This document shows positions 50,288 through 60,150 of a stretch of DNA of 64,000 nt, piece after piece; position 1 is the first letter of the stretch; each line of letters opens with the position of its first letter. Under the pieces are notes generated by a model, which worked only from the letters and a program-made list of their open reading frames with translations, was not told the DNA's origin and did no database searches. This DNA comes from RHKX01 sp963823275 (GTDB taxonomy: Bacteria; Actinomycetota; Thermoleophilia; Solirubrobacterales; 70-9), in assembly GCA_963823275.1 (NCBI GenBank), contig CAWGKW010000003.1:1-64000 (forward strand), read 5' to 3'. The position numbers were made by a program, and so were the translations under genes.

Positions 50288-51790
50288 TCAGGCCGACTGT
50301 CGTCGGGAGGCCGGGTTGGGCGCCCTGACCAGAGTGGAGGCCGCGAGCGCGAGCACCACCCAGGTGATCGGGTCGACGAGGAAGGCCGCATAGCCGAGGG
50401 TGTGCACGAACATCACGGAGTAGATCGCCAGCAGGGCGGCTGCGACGGGGGCCCCGCGAGCACGGTCACGGAGCTCGAACCCCGTGGCGGAGAGCAGGGC
50501 TCCGAACGTGACGAGGAGAAGCCCGAGGTAGGCGACCAGGCCGACGACTCCCTGCTCGGCGGCCACGGTGACCGGTTCAGTGTGGCTCTCTGCGGCAAAG
50601 CCCTCACCCTCGTAGAAGCGCTCCGTGAACTCCGGCGCGAACCCACCCGATCCGGTCCCGAGCAGCGGATGATCGACGGCGATCTCAACCCCCCCGTCAA
50701 TCAGCCCGGCGCGGCCGCTCGTCGTCTCGCCGCTCAAGCCGCCCCCGGCGACCAGGGCGATCGATGCCGCCAGTGCGAGCATCGTGGCGAGTGCTGCGGC
50801 GACCCCGTAGCCCATCCCCCAGCGGGCCGCGATCAGAACCATCAGACCGGCGAACAGGGAGATCGTGCTCGTCTGCGAGAAGCTGAAGACCAGCAGGGCG
50901 AGAAGCGCTACGAAGACGGCGGCGGCGGTGAGGGCCTCCCGACGGTTGCGGCCGTAGGCGATCACCGCGGCCATCGTCACCATCGTCACCACCAGGTAGC
51001 GGCCGAGGATGTTCGGATCCCAGAACAGCGAGTTGACGCGGAAGTAGGTGTGCGCCTCGTTTCCGGAGATCACCTTGTCGTTCCAGAACAGCTCACCCGT
51101 CAGGTACTGGAAGCCGCCGACGAGGACGAACAGAAGACCCTCGACCGCCAGCACCACGACGATCACGCGGAGCGCGGCGGCGTCCCAGCGCGCCCCCTCG
51201 ATCAGGTAGTAGAGGGCGGCGAACGGGGCGAGGAAGAAGCAGACGTTCTGAAGGGCGGGCGTCAGGTCGTCGACGTAGCCTGCCTGGAGCGCGTAGAGGA
51301 CGACGACGCCCGCGAGCGCGTACCCGATGTAGTCGAGCCACCCCCTGCCTCCGCCGGCCTCCCCGGCGGAGGGACCGGCGGGCGGGGGCCCGCGCCAGGC
51401 GGTCACGATCGCCGCCAGCAGGCCGGCGGCGATCACCGCGTAGAGGGGGATCAGGATGTTCGAGCTGCCACCGCCCAGGTCGATGGGGATCCGAAAGGGC
51501 ATGACTGCGACCAGGGCCGGAGCCAGCAGCACGGGCCAACGCCGAAAGACGATCGCGAGGATGACCAGCCCGATCGCCGCGGCGACGAGGATGGCGAGCA
51601 ACAACGAGGGGCGGTCGCGCAGATCGGCGAGCCGGTCGCCGCCCCAGTTGTCGGCGGCGATCAGGATCGGGGCCCCCAGCAACCCGACCGTCAGGCCCGT
51701 CAGACGGGTGCGGTGAGACAGCGGCAGCAGGCCGAGCGCCGCGCTCGAGGCGCAGGCGACGGTTCCGAGCCAGAGGAGCGGGGAGTCCAT
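50288..51790 (-). CDS. O-antigen ligase/polymerase (Wzy/WaaL-like) membrane protein
   Basis: 500 residues with about 12 membrane helices. The large extracytoplasmic loop near residues 340-410 contains IAVDHPLLGTGSGGFAPEF and ESHTEPVTVAAEQGVVGLVAYLG, the Wzy_C signature (HxxxLxGxGxG and the following helix). It polymerises or ligates lipid-linked glycan. Its ATG overlaps the stop of the upstream FlgD-like gene (TGATG). Confidence 0.9.
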   Translation of the reverse strand: MDSPLLWLGTVACASSAALGLLPLSHRTRLTGLTVGLLGAPILIAADNWGGDRLADLRDRPSLLLAILVAAAIGLVILAIVFRRWPVLLAPALVAVMPFRIPIDLGGGSSNILIPLYAVIAAGLLAAIVTAWRGPPPAGPSAGEAGGGRGWLDYIGYALAGVVVLYALQAGYVDDLTPALQNVCFFLAPFAALYYLIEGARWDAAALRVIVVVLAVEGLLFVLVGGFQYLTGELFWNDKVISGNEAHTYFRVNSLFWDPNILGRYLVVTMVTMAAVIAYGRNRREALTAAAVFVALLALLVFSFSQTSTISLFAGLMVLIAARWGMGYGVAAALATMLALAASIALVAGGGLSGETTSGRAGLIDGGVEIAVDHPLLGTGSGGFAPEFTERFYEGEGFAAESHTEPVTVAAEQGVVGLVAYLGLLLVTFGALLSATGFELRDRARGAPVAAALLAIYSVMFVHTLGYAAFLVDPITWVVLALAASTLVRAPNPASRRQSA

Positions 51791-52221
51791 CAGCCTCCGA
51801 TGCTCGGCGACTCGGCGTTCTGGGGGATCTCGATCCGTCCGGGCGGCCGGACGTCGCGATCCTGCTGGCCGAGCAGCACCTCGAGCGCGTACAGGCCGGC
51901 GGGAGCCCGCCCACCTGCATCGTCGAGGCCGTCCCAGCGGTAGACGTGAGGCCCGGACTGCAGGTCGGCGCCCGCCTCGAGCACGCGAACGGGGGCGCCC
52001 TCGCTCCCCTCGTCGCCCTCGATGATCAGGACGTCGACGTCTGCGTCGGGCTCCGCCAGCGTGAACTCGATCCGCGCTCCGTCGGTCCCCAGTTGCGGCG
52101 ACAGAACCACGGTGTTGACGAGATCGTCGGAGGACCGGGCCGCGCGCTCGATCGCGAACGCACCGATCGAGAGCAGCACCAGAGCGGCGAACAGGACGGC
52201 GCCGAGGGTCGCGCCACGCAA
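51790..52221 (-). CDS. Membrane-anchored protein with FlgD-Ig-like domain
   Basis: About 143 residues from TTG 52221: an anchor helix (LGAVLFAALVLLSIGAFAI) and an extracytoplasmic beta domain ending YRWDGLDDAGGRAPAGLYALEVLL, the closing signature of FlgD-type Ig domains also found in secreted actinobacterial proteins. It overlaps the Wzy-like gene by one base, so the two are co-translated. The start is not certain. A scaffold or partner role for the polymerase is a guess from position. Confidence 0.7.
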   Translation of the reverse strand: MRGATLGAVLFAALVLLSIGAFAIERAARSSDDLVNTVVLSPQLGTDGARIEFTLAEPDADVDVLIIEGDEGSEGAPVRVLEAGADLQSGPHVYRWDGLDDAGGRAPAGLYALEVLLGQQDRDVRPPGRIEIPQNAESPSIGG

Positions 52222-52244
52222 GCCCCGGCCCGGGCTGGCCCCGG

Positions 52245-53045
52245 TCAGCCTTGGCCGCCCGATGCCTTGGCGATGTCGTCCCCGGCGATCACGACGACAT
52301 CCGCGTCGTTCGCCGCTGCCTCGGCCTCGGCATCGAAGGGCTCGACAATGGAGATCCCCAGCGCCTTGGCGACCGCCTTCGCCTCCCGGCGGTTGGCGGG
52401 GGTTGCGTACTTGACGACGCTCTTTTCGGTCCCGTCTGCGGCCACACTCGTCCCGGCGACGTCGAAGGTCCCCCTGGTCAGCTGATCGGACAGATCCCCC
52501 GCGAGCCCCGAGGAGGTCGAGGCGTTGAGGACGACGACGCTGACCGTGCTCGGGTCGATCGGAGCGCCCTTGCCGCCCTCCTCGCCGGGACGGAGGAAGT
52601 TCGCGAACGCGAAGAAGATGCCCGCGGCCACCGCGATCGCGACCAGCGCGATGACCAGCGGGTGTCGCGGCCCGCGCACGATCACCCGGCGCCACAACGG
52701 CGCCCGCTCGAGCGCCAGCGCCTGCTGCTCGGAGGTGCCCACCCGTTCGAGCGCCGGTCGCTCGGAGGTGACCCGCTCGGCGGCCGGAGAGTGACCGCCG
52801 CGGCGGGCCATTCCGGGGACGGGGCCGGTCGCCGCGATCGCGGTGAACTCGCGGGTGCCCGCTTCCGGGTCCCGGTTCATCCACTCGACCAGTCGGCCGA
52901 TCTCGCGGCGCTGGCTGATGAACAGGGGCAGGAGGATGATCATGCCCACCATCGCCAGCAGGGCGGATATGCCGCCCAACGGCTCGAGCAGATCCCGGCC
53001 GAGCACGGAGTCGGCCGCGGCCGGGATCGTCAGCGCGGAGAGCAT
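52245..53045 (-). CDS. LytR C-terminal-domain protein, copy 1
   Basis: About 266 residues. Two membrane segments (LLAMVGMIILLPLFI near the start and LVIALVAIAVAAGIFFAF near residue 125) precede a LytR_C domain with VSVVVLNASTSSGLAGDLSDQL and VVVIAGDDI. The domain is the tail of LytR-CpsA-Psr enzymes that attach glycans to peptidoglycan, but the catalytic LCP domain is absent. ATG 53045 is the first in frame; an overlapping ATGA at the upstream stop is out of frame and could mark a small error. Confidence 0.75.
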   Translation of the reverse strand: MLSALTIPAAADSVLGRDLLEPLGGISALLAMVGMIILLPLFISQRREIGRLVEWMNRDPEAGTREFTAIAATGPVPGMARRGGHSPAAERVTSERPALERVGTSEQQALALERAPLWRRVIVRGPRHPLVIALVAIAVAAGIFFAFANFLRPGEEGGKGAPIDPSTVSVVVLNASTSSGLAGDLSDQLTRGTFDVAGTSVAADGTEKSVVKYATPANRREAKAVAKALGISIVEPFDAEAEAAANDADVVVIAGDDIAKASGGQG

Positions 53046-53067
53046 CGGCGGGAGGGGGCGTAGGCGC

Positions 53068-53838
53068 TCATCCGGCCAGCCCCTGGTCGTCCAATCCGAC
53101 CACCAACACCAGGTCGGCGCCCTTGGCCAGCGCCTGGACCTCGGGAGTGATCGCCACGGGCTCGATCGGCCCGAGGGTGTCCTCGAGATCGGCGGCGAGA
53201 TCGGCGGCGTCCGACTTGAAGCCATCCTCGAACATGATCGTCGTCGCGGGGAAGGGGCCGGCGTCGCCGACCTCGCCGACCTTGAAGCCGGCGTCCTTGA
53301 CGAACTCGCTCGCCGCATTCGCCGTACCTGGGACGCCGACCTCGCCCTCGGCGGGAGCGGTGCCGTTGAGGACCGCGACCTCGACGGGCTTCTCGGCGGG
53401 CTTGGTTGCCGTGGAGGCCGATGATCCATCCTCGGAGGAGTCGAGCAGGCCGAAGCCGCCGGTCAGAATCACGGCCGCCACGACCAGGGCGAGGAGGCCG
53501 CCGAACAGCACCACCGGGCTGACCGGAAGGCGCCGGTTGAGCTCCTCGTAGCGGAAGGCGATCTCGCCGCGGAGACGCTGCATCCGCCCCGGTCCCTTGT
53601 CGACGGCAGCGGGAGCATCGCCGGTGCCGCCATCGGCGCCGATCGAGGGCACCGTGGCCTCCCCAGCCGCGGCGGCCGCCCGATCGGCCTCGGCCTCGGC
53701 CCGCTCGGGGGAACGCCCGGCCCAATCACGCAGGCGGCGCAGATGGCGGGCCTGCTGAAACGTCATGAAGACGAGCACGGCCAGGCCCGCGAAGGCGACG
53801 AAGCCGAGAATCGCACCGATCTCCTTCAGAAGGTCCAT
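53068..53838 (-). CDS. LytR C-terminal-domain protein, copy 2
   Basis: 256 residues. An N-terminal membrane helix (LGFVAFAGLAVLVFMTF), a cytoplasmic Ala/Glu-rich linker, a second helix (VVLFGGLLALVVAAVILTG) and a LytR_C domain (VEVAVLNGTAPAEGEVG, LVLVVGLDDQG). Same layout as the next gene, so the pair is probably a duplication. No LCP domain; they may modulate a transferase elsewhere. Confidence 0.75.
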   Translation of the reverse strand: MDLLKEIGAILGFVAFAGLAVLVFMTFQQARHLRRLRDWAGRSPERAEAEADRAAAAAGEATVPSIGADGGTGDAPAAVDKGPGRMQRLRGEIAFRYEELNRRLPVSPVVLFGGLLALVVAAVILTGGFGLLDSSEDGSSASTATKPAEKPVEVAVLNGTAPAEGEVGVPGTANAASEFVKDAGFKVGEVGDAGPFPATTIMFEDGFKSDAADLAADLEDTLGPIEPVAITPEVQALAKGADLVLVVGLDDQGLAG

Positions 53839-53861
53839 CCTCAGCGCGTGATCTTAGGCCC

Positions 53862-55763
53862 TTACTGGGATAGAGCCTTCGAGCCGCCGCCGGGAGCGAG
53901 GCCCTCGCTGATCACTCCGACGACCCTGTCGGCGAGGTCGGTCTCGTCGCCGCTGCCGATCAGTCGCCTCAGCTCTTCGAGCGTCTCCTCGATCCTGGCG
54001 GGCTCCAGGGGCTGCTCGCGAACCGCCCGAACGATCCTCGGCGCCCCGGTCGGCTCGGAGTGCTCCCCGTCGGCGAAGAGATGCTCGTGTAGCTGCTCGC
54101 CCGGCCTCGGGCCGGTGAACTCGATCGCGATATCGGCGTCCGGTTCGTAGCCGGCCAGGCGGATCATGTTGCGCGCCAGGTCGACGATCTTGACCGGATC
54201 TCCCATCTCCAGCACGAAGACATCGCCGGCCCCGGTGTCCTCGCCGAGGTCGGCGGCGCGGATCACGAGTTGCACGGCCTCCGGGATCGTCATGAAGTAC
54301 CGGGTCATCTCAGGGTGGGTGACGGTGACGGGCCCGCCCCGCTCGATCTGCCCGCGGAAGATCGGCACTACGCTGCCCGAGGAGCCGAGCACGTTGCCGA
54401 ATCGGACGCAGACGAATCGGGTCCCGAGGTGCCGGGATGCGGCGCTCTGGACAACCGACTCGGCCATCGCCTTCGAGGCGCCCATCACGGTGCGGGCGTT
54501 GACCGCCTTGTCGGTCGAGATCAGGACGAAGCGCTCCGCGCCCGACACCGCGGCGGTCTCGGCGACGACTCGGGTCGCCATCGCGTTGTTGCGGACCGCC
54601 TCCAGGGGGTTGGCCTCCATCAGCGGCACGTGCTTGTAGGCGGCGGCGTGGAAGACGACGTCGGGGTGAAAGCGCTCCATCACCTCGAGCATCCGTTCGC
54701 CATCCTTGCAGTCGGCGAGCACCGCCTCGACCCTGGAGAAGTGCCATTCGTAGGTCAGCTCGCGGTCGATCAGAAAGAGGTTGTCCTCGGCCTGATCGAC
54801 GAGGACCAGGAGGCGCGGACCGACGCGGGCGATCTGGCGGCAGAGCTCGGAGCCGATCGAGCCGCCGGCTCCGGTCACGACGACGATCTTGTCCTTGAGG
54901 TAGCCGCCGACCCGATCGAGTTCGATCACGACCGGCTCGCGGCCGAGCACGTCCTCAACCTGGACCTCGCGAAGCTGGCGGGTGAGCTGCACTCCGCCCC
55001 GCAACAGCTCGAAGACCGTCGGCAGGGTCCGGACGCGGATTCCCCGCTCGCGGCACTCGGAGACGACCTTGCCGCGAACCGCGCCCGGCGCCGAGGGAAT
55101 CGCGATCACCACCTCGGCGGGCTTTTCGCGCTCGAGGATCGCCCCCAGGTCGTCGGTGCCGCCGAGGACCTTGAGCCCGAGCAGTCGCATGCCGAGCTTG
55201 CGCTCGTCGTCGTCGATGAAGCCGACCGGCTTGCCGAGCTCCGGGTTGAGCCGGAGCTCGCGAACGACCATCTGCCCCCCCGAGCCGGCGCCGACGACGA
55301 GGACGTCGCCGTCCTTGCGGCGCGTGTGCTTGCGCATCCGGCGCTCGACGAAGTAGAAGCGGGCGATGCTTCGGGCGGTGACCAGCAGGCCGACGGTGAA
55401 GACGAAGTCGTAGATCAGGACCGAGCGGGGCATCGGGCTCGAGAACGGCTTGGCGAACACGAAGACCGCGATCAGCAGCGCCGAGGCGACGGCGCAGGCG
55501 CGAAGCACGGCCCAGATATCGCCGAGGTTGAAGTACCTCCACCACTTCTGGTGCAGGCCCATCAGGCTGAAGATCACGGTCATGCCGATCGCGACGAAGA
55601 CGATCGACCCGGTCAGCATGTCGATGTAGCGATCGGGGATACCGCCCGGCTCATCGATGAAGCGGATCCCGAAGGCCAGGTAGTAGGCGAGTGCCGCGAG
55701 TGCCGCGTCCGCCACCAGCTGGAAGATGCGGTGCCGGAGCACCGGCGCACGCAGGCGGTTCAT
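53862..55763 (-). CDS. CapD/WbpM-like nucleotide-sugar 4,6-dehydratase
   Basis: 633 residues. Four membrane helices (residues 13-130), a CoA-binding-like Rossmann part with VVGAGSGGQMVVREL, then the catalytic SDR domain: VVVTGAGGSIGSELCRQI (NAD), HAAAYKHVPLMEANP and TVMGASKAMAE, where Met replaces the Tyr of YxxxK as in WbpM/PglF dehydratases. It should convert UDP-GlcNAc to the 4-keto-6-deoxy sugar that begins rare-sugar synthesis for the glycan. Full length for the family. Confidence 0.93.
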   Translation of the reverse strand: MNRLRAPVLRHRIFQLVADAALAALAYYLAFGIRFIDEPGGIPDRYIDMLTGSIVFVAIGMTVIFSLMGLHQKWWRYFNLGDIWAVLRACAVASALLIAVFVFAKPFSSPMPRSVLIYDFVFTVGLLVTARSIARFYFVERRMRKHTRRKDGDVLVVGAGSGGQMVVRELRLNPELGKPVGFIDDDERKLGMRLLGLKVLGGTDDLGAILEREKPAEVVIAIPSAPGAVRGKVVSECRERGIRVRTLPTVFELLRGGVQLTRQLREVQVEDVLGREPVVIELDRVGGYLKDKIVVVTGAGGSIGSELCRQIARVGPRLLVLVDQAEDNLFLIDRELTYEWHFSRVEAVLADCKDGERMLEVMERFHPDVVFHAAAYKHVPLMEANPLEAVRNNAMATRVVAETAAVSGAERFVLISTDKAVNARTVMGASKAMAESVVQSAASRHLGTRFVCVRFGNVLGSSGSVVPIFRGQIERGGPVTVTHPEMTRYFMTIPEAVQLVIRAADLGEDTGAGDVFVLEMGDPVKIVDLARNMIRLAGYEPDADIAIEFTGPRPGEQLHEHLFADGEHSEPTGAPRIVRAVREQPLEPARIEETLEELRRLIGSGDETDLADRVVGVISEGLAPGGGSKALSQ

Positions 55764-55858
55764 TGCCTAGAGGGTAGAGTCCCGGTCAAGCTAGCGACGT
55801 GCCGGATGCGGGATGCGCAAGCCCTCCACCGCACCCCACAACCCGCCCCAGGAAGACC

Positions 55859-56539
55859 TTGCCGCACCAGTTGATCATCGCCTCAATCACCGATCCGATC
55901 GTCAACTTCGCGGTCGACGTCGTCGACGCCGTCGGCGTCGCCGGGATCTTCATCCTGATGACCTTCGAGAGCGCCTGCGTCCCGATCCCGAGCGAGGCGA
56001 CGATGCTGTTCGCCGGGTTCGCGGTGAGCGAGGGCGATATGACCTTGTTCGCGGCCGTCGCCGCGGGCGTGCTCGGCAATCTCGTCGGCTCCTGGATCGC
56101 CTGGGGGGCGGGCTACTACGGACGGGAGGAGCTGCTGGAGAAGAACCGGCTCATCCACATCAACCCCAAGCACCTGGCCACGGCCGACCGCTGGTTCCGA
56201 GACCACGGTGATGCCACCGTCTTCTGGACCCGGATGCTGCCGATCGTCCGAACCTTCATCTCGCTCCCCGCGGGCGTTGCGGAGATGCCGTTCTGGAGGT
56301 TCACGACCTTCACCCTCCTCGGTTGCATCCCCTGGGTCCTGGGGCTGACCCTGCTCGGGCGCTCGGTGGGCGACAACTGGGAGGAATGGAAGGACAAGCT
56401 CCACTACGTCGACTACGCGGTCGCCGTGCTGATCGTGATCGGGGCCGGATACCTCCTCATCCGCTACCGGCGCGGCCGACGGGCCGGCGGACCCGGCGGC
56501 GGGACGGCGGCGGCTCAGACGGCTGATCCGGGCGAGTGA
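55859..56539 (+). CDS. DedA-family membrane protein
   Basis: 226 residues. ESACVPIPSEATMLFAGF, GSWIAWGAGYYGRE, FRDHGDATVFWTRMLPIVRTFISLPAG and FTLLGCIPWVLGLTLLG are the conserved DedA elements; relatives recycle undecaprenyl phosphate or other lipids across the membrane. TTG 55859 follows AGGA and gives the usual start; earlier in-frame codons are unconserved. The stop overlaps the uppP start (GTGA), linking the two in C55-lipid recycling. Confidence 0.9.
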   Translation: MPHQLIIASITDPIVNFAVDVVDAVGVAGIFILMTFESACVPIPSEATMLFAGFAVSEGDMTLFAAVAAGVLGNLVGSWIAWGAGYYGREELLEKNRLIHINPKHLATADRWFRDHGDATVFWTRMLPIVRTFISLPAGVAEMPFWRFTTFTLLGCIPWVLGLTLLGRSVGDNWEEWKDKLHYVDYAVAVLIVIGAGYLLIRYRRGRRAGGPGGGTAAAQTADPGE

Positions 56540-57336
56540 GCGGAGCGGGACTCGGCGTCGGCCGTGCCGCCGTTCTCGGGGCGGTCCAGGGACCTACCGA
56601 GTTGCTCCCGATCTCCAGCTCCGCCCACCTGCGGATCGTCCCGTGGCTGCTGGGATGGGACCTCGACGACGTCAGCCCCGAGGACCGTAAGGCCTTCGAG
56701 GTCGCCGTCCACGGGGGCGCCGCGCTGGCCCTCCTGATCGGCCAGCGCCGCCTGATCGCCGACGAGCTCCGCCGCCTCGATGCCCGGCGCGTGACCGTGA
56801 TCGCACTTTCGTTTCTGCCCGCCGTCGCCGTCGGGCTGACTCTCGAGGAGTGGATCGACCGCCGTCTCGGCGGCCCCCGCGCCACCGCCTTCGGCCTGAT
56901 CGCCGGATCGATCGCGATGGTCGTCGCCGATCGCGCCCCCCGGGAGCGCAACGCCGGCGAGGCGACCCCCATTGACGGCCTCGCGATCGGCCTGGCCCAG
57001 GCCGCCGCCCTGGCGCCGGGCGTCTCCCGCAACGGCTCCACGCTCGCCGCCGCCCGCGCCCGGGGCTTTCGCCGGGCCCAGGCCAACCTGCTCTCCCGCA
57101 CCGTCGCCCTGCCGGTGATCACAGCCGCCGCCGCCCGCAAGGCGATGAAGCTGCGCCACCGGCCGATCGAACCCGCCCTCGCCCGCTCGACCGCCGTCGG
57201 GGTCGGGGTCGCGTTCGCCTCCACCCTCGCCTCTCAGGGTCTGATCAAGCTGATCGAGCGCGACCGCAGTCTCTTGCCCTACGCCGCCTACCGCACCGCC
57301 CTGGCCGGTCTGATCCTGCTCAAGCGCCCCGGGTAG
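56536..57336 (+). CDS. uppP: Undecaprenyl-diphosphatase
   Basis: 266 residues, BacA/UppP family. GAVQGPTELLPISSSAHL (catalytic Glu region) and APGVSRNGSTLAAAR are the two hallmark motifs; about seven membrane helices are visible. It dephosphorylates C55-PP to the carrier lipid needed for wall and glycan synthesis. The Glu pair is altered (QGPTE for EGLTE), so one acidic residue is a Gln here. GTG 56536 overlaps the DedA stop. Confidence 0.9.
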   Translation: MSGAGLGVGRAAVLGAVQGPTELLPISSSAHLRIVPWLLGWDLDDVSPEDRKAFEVAVHGGAALALLIGQRRLIADELRRLDARRVTVIALSFLPAVAVGLTLEEWIDRRLGGPRATAFGLIAGSIAMVVADRAPRERNAGEATPIDGLAIGLAQAAALAPGVSRNGSTLAAARARGFRRAQANLLSRTVALPVITAAAARKAMKLRHRPIEPALARSTAVGVGVAFASTLASQGLIKLIERDRSLLPYAAYRTALAGLILLKRPG

Positions 57337-57472
57337 GTTGGTTGAGTCGGCGGGGGAACCTGAGTCTCGGCTCACGGCAGCCAACAGCGGTACTGGGGTT
57401 GAAGCCGCCGCCGAACGGCTCCCGACCGCCGGTTCCGGTTGAATCAACCGGAGCGATGAGCCGAGGGATCCA

Positions 57473-58475
57473 GTGAGCCAGGACGCCTACACGCGAGCGG
57501 GGGTGAGCCAGAGCGGCGCCGATGCAGCCGTCGACGCACTGGTGGCCCACCTGTCGAGGATCGACACGGGCAAGACGTCCCGGGTCGTGCCGCTGCCCGG
57601 CCACTACGCGAGCGTGCTGCGGCTCGATGGGCTCACCGGGATTGCGTTCGGGACCGACGGGGTCGGGACGAAGATGGTGATCGCCGAGCGCCTCGGCCGG
57701 TTCGAGACCATCGGGATCGACTGCATCGCGATGAACGTCAACGATTTGATCTGCGTCGGGGCGGAGCCGATCGCCCTGGTCGACTTCATCCTCTGCCCGA
57801 CCGCCGACCCGGACCAGTGCGGGGCGATCGGCGAGGGCCTCCGTCGCGGCGCCGAGCTGTCGGGGATCGAGATCCCGGGAGGCGAGATCGCCCAGGTCGG
57901 CGACGTCGTCAACGGCCTGGAGCTGGCCGGCAGCGCGATCGGGCTGGTCCCGCTCGACGGGATCGTCACCGGCGCATCGATCGAGGCGGGTGACGTCGTC
58001 ATCGGCCTCCCCTCCTCCGGCCTCCACTCCAACGGCTACACGCTCGCCCGCAACGTCCTCGCCGATGTCCCCCTGACCGACGAGCGCCTCGGCCGGCCGC
58101 TCGGCGAGATCCTGCTCGAGCCGACCGAGATCTACGTCAGGGCGATCCTCGAGCTGCTCGCCTCCGATGTCGACGTCCGCGGACTCGCCCACATCACCGG
58201 AGACGGTCTCAACAACCTGCTCCGCCTCGGCGAGGGCGTCGGCTACGAGATCGACGACCCGCTTCCCGCCCAGCCGATCTTCGACCTGATCGCCGAGGTC
58301 GGGGCGATCGACGATCGCGAGATGCACGAGGTCTTCAACATGGGCTGCGGCTTCTGCGTGACGGTCCCCGAGCGGGACCTGGACGGCGACCCTGGCCCTT
58401 CTCCGCCGTCACCACCCGGGGGCGCAGCGGGTGGGCCGGGTGACCGATCAAGCCGGCGTCGTCAGCCGCATCTAG
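57473..58475 (+). CDS. purM: Phosphoribosylformylglycinamidine cyclo-ligase (frameshifted near end)
   Basis: About 334 residues. GTDGVGTKMVIAE, IDCIAMNVNDLICVGAEPI, LPSSGLHSNGYTLAR, HITGDGLNNLLRL and EVFNMGCGFC are strict PurM signatures (AIR synthetase, purine pathway). One extra base near 58392 shifts the last 28 codons; in the correct frame they read TLALLRRHHPGAQRVGRV to TAG at 58473-58475. A purM break is improbable in a free-living bacterium, so this is strong evidence for sequencing indels. GTG start. Confidence 0.93.
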
Positions 58476-58662
58476 GCCCCGCCCTCACCCTCACCCTCGA
58501 AAGCAAGCGGCGCCGGAATCAGAGCCGCCCGTGAGCGCCACAAAGGCCCGATTCCGGCTTCGATAAACGCAAGCTCGCTGTCGCTCCACCCCCCATCCGC
58601 AAGCACCGAGGGCCATGATCCAAAATACTCGGGGTAATGACTTCACCCCGGACCGATCAAAC

Positions 58663-60147
58663 ATGACCCAAGCGATGATCGGGAGGATGCTCTCCAACCG
58701 CTATCGGCTGGAGTCGAAGCTCGGAAGCGGCGGGATGTCGATGGTCTACCTGGCGGTCGACGAGACCCTGGGTCGAAAGGTCGCGGTCAAGATCCTCCAT
58801 CGGGAGATCTCCGACCAGCAGGACCAGCTCGAGCGGTTCCGGCGAGAGGCCCGCGCGGTCGCGCAGCTCTCCCACCCGAACCTCGTCGGCGTCATCGACG
58901 CCGGCACCGACGAAGGCCGCCCCTACATCGTCTTCGAGTACGTGCCCGGGCAGACTCTGAAGCAACGGATCGCGACCGACGGCCGACTGCCGCTCGACGA
59001 GGCGACCGCCTACGCGATCGAGATCGGCCGCGGCCTTCAGGCCGCCCACGTCGCCCGGCTGATCCATCGCGACGTGAAGCCGCAGAACGTCCTGATCGAT
59101 GCCGAGGGCAGGGCCAAGATCACGGACTTCGGGATCGCCCTCTCGCTCGAGTCCCATGGTCTGACCGCGACCGGGCGGGTCCTCGGCACCACCGACTACG
59201 TCTCCCCCGAGCAGGCGATGGGCCAGGAGATCGACGCCCGGACCGATGTCTACTCGCTGGGGATCCTGCTCTACGAGATGCTCACCGGGGATGTGCCGTT
59301 CAAGGCCGAGACCCAGGTCGGGGTCGCGATGAAGCACGTCAACGAGACCGTGCCGAGCGTCCAGCGGCGCCGGCCCGACGCATCGGCCGCGCTCGCAGCG
59401 GCCATCGAGAAGTCGACCGCCAAGGACCCCCAGGACCGCTACCGGGACATGAACGCCTTTCTCCGCGACCTCGAGGGCGCGCTCGAGGTCGAGGTGGCGC
59501 GAGCCGGCGGGGCCACCGGGGAGGCCACCTCGGTCCTGGAATCGGTCCCCGAAAAGCGGCGGCGACTCGTCACCCGAAGGCGAATCTCCTGGGCGGGCGT
59601 CGCCCTGCTCGGCGGCGCGGCCGCCGCGGCGATCGCGATCGCCGCCCTGACCGGCAAGGAGGGGCCCTCCGAACAGGCTCCGCCGAACAGCGACGGCGGC
59701 GAGCCGATCGCGATCAGCTCAGCCACGGACTTCGATCCCACCAGCTCCGGCGGGGACGAGGAGGAGCACTCCGACGAGGTCGAGCTGGCGATCGACGGCA
59801 ACCCCTCCACACCTTGGACGACCGAGGACTACACCGCCGGGCTCGAGGGTGTCCCAAAGGACGGTGTCGGCCTCTACGTCGACGCCGATAGCTCAGTTAC
59901 CCCCAGCCAGATGGCGATCGAAACCGGCGGCGGCGGCTGGACCTACGAGGTCTACGGCTCCAACCTGAACACCGCGCCGACCGAGATCGAGGGCTGGGGA
60001 GACCCGCTGACCGGGGAGATCACGGCCGAGAAGAAACAGGTCGTCGACCTCAACACGAGTGAGCCGAACCGCTTCTTCCTGGTCTGGATCACCAGCGTCG
60101 AGCCGGGGACCCCCGCCGAGATCTACGACATCAGGCTCCTGAGCTAG
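58663..60147 (+). CDS. Membrane Ser/Thr kinase with extracellular tail
   Basis: About 494 residues. Hanks-type kinase at residues 12-270: LGSGGMSMVY (P-loop), VAVKIL (Lys), HRDVKPQN (catalytic loop), DFG and SPEQ. A membrane helix (WAGVALLGGAAAAAIAIAAL) near residue 315 leads to an acidic linker and a C-terminal beta domain (EVELAIDGNPSTPWTTEDY, FFLVWITSV) resembling discoidin/F5-8C-like domains that may bind glycan. It lacks PASTA repeats, unlike the PknB at 61376. Starts at 58615 and 58675 are also possible. Confidence 0.87.
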   Translation: MTQAMIGRMLSNRYRLESKLGSGGMSMVYLAVDETLGRKVAVKILHREISDQQDQLERFRREARAVAQLSHPNLVGVIDAGTDEGRPYIVFEYVPGQTLKQRIATDGRLPLDEATAYAIEIGRGLQAAHVARLIHRDVKPQNVLIDAEGRAKITDFGIALSLESHGLTATGRVLGTTDYVSPEQAMGQEIDARTDVYSLGILLYEMLTGDVPFKAETQVGVAMKHVNETVPSVQRRRPDASAALAAAIEKSTAKDPQDRYRDMNAFLRDLEGALEVEVARAGGATGEATSVLESVPEKRRRLVTRRRISWAGVALLGGAAAAAIAIAALTGKEGPSEQAPPNSDGGEPIAISSATDFDPTSSGGDEEEHSDEVELAIDGNPSTPWTTEDYTAGLEGVPKDGVGLYVDADSSVTPSQMAIETGGGGWTYEVYGSNLNTAPTEIEGWGDPLTGEITAEKKQVVDLNTSEPNRFFLVWITSVEPGTPAEIYDIRLLS

Positions 60148-60150
60148 ATA

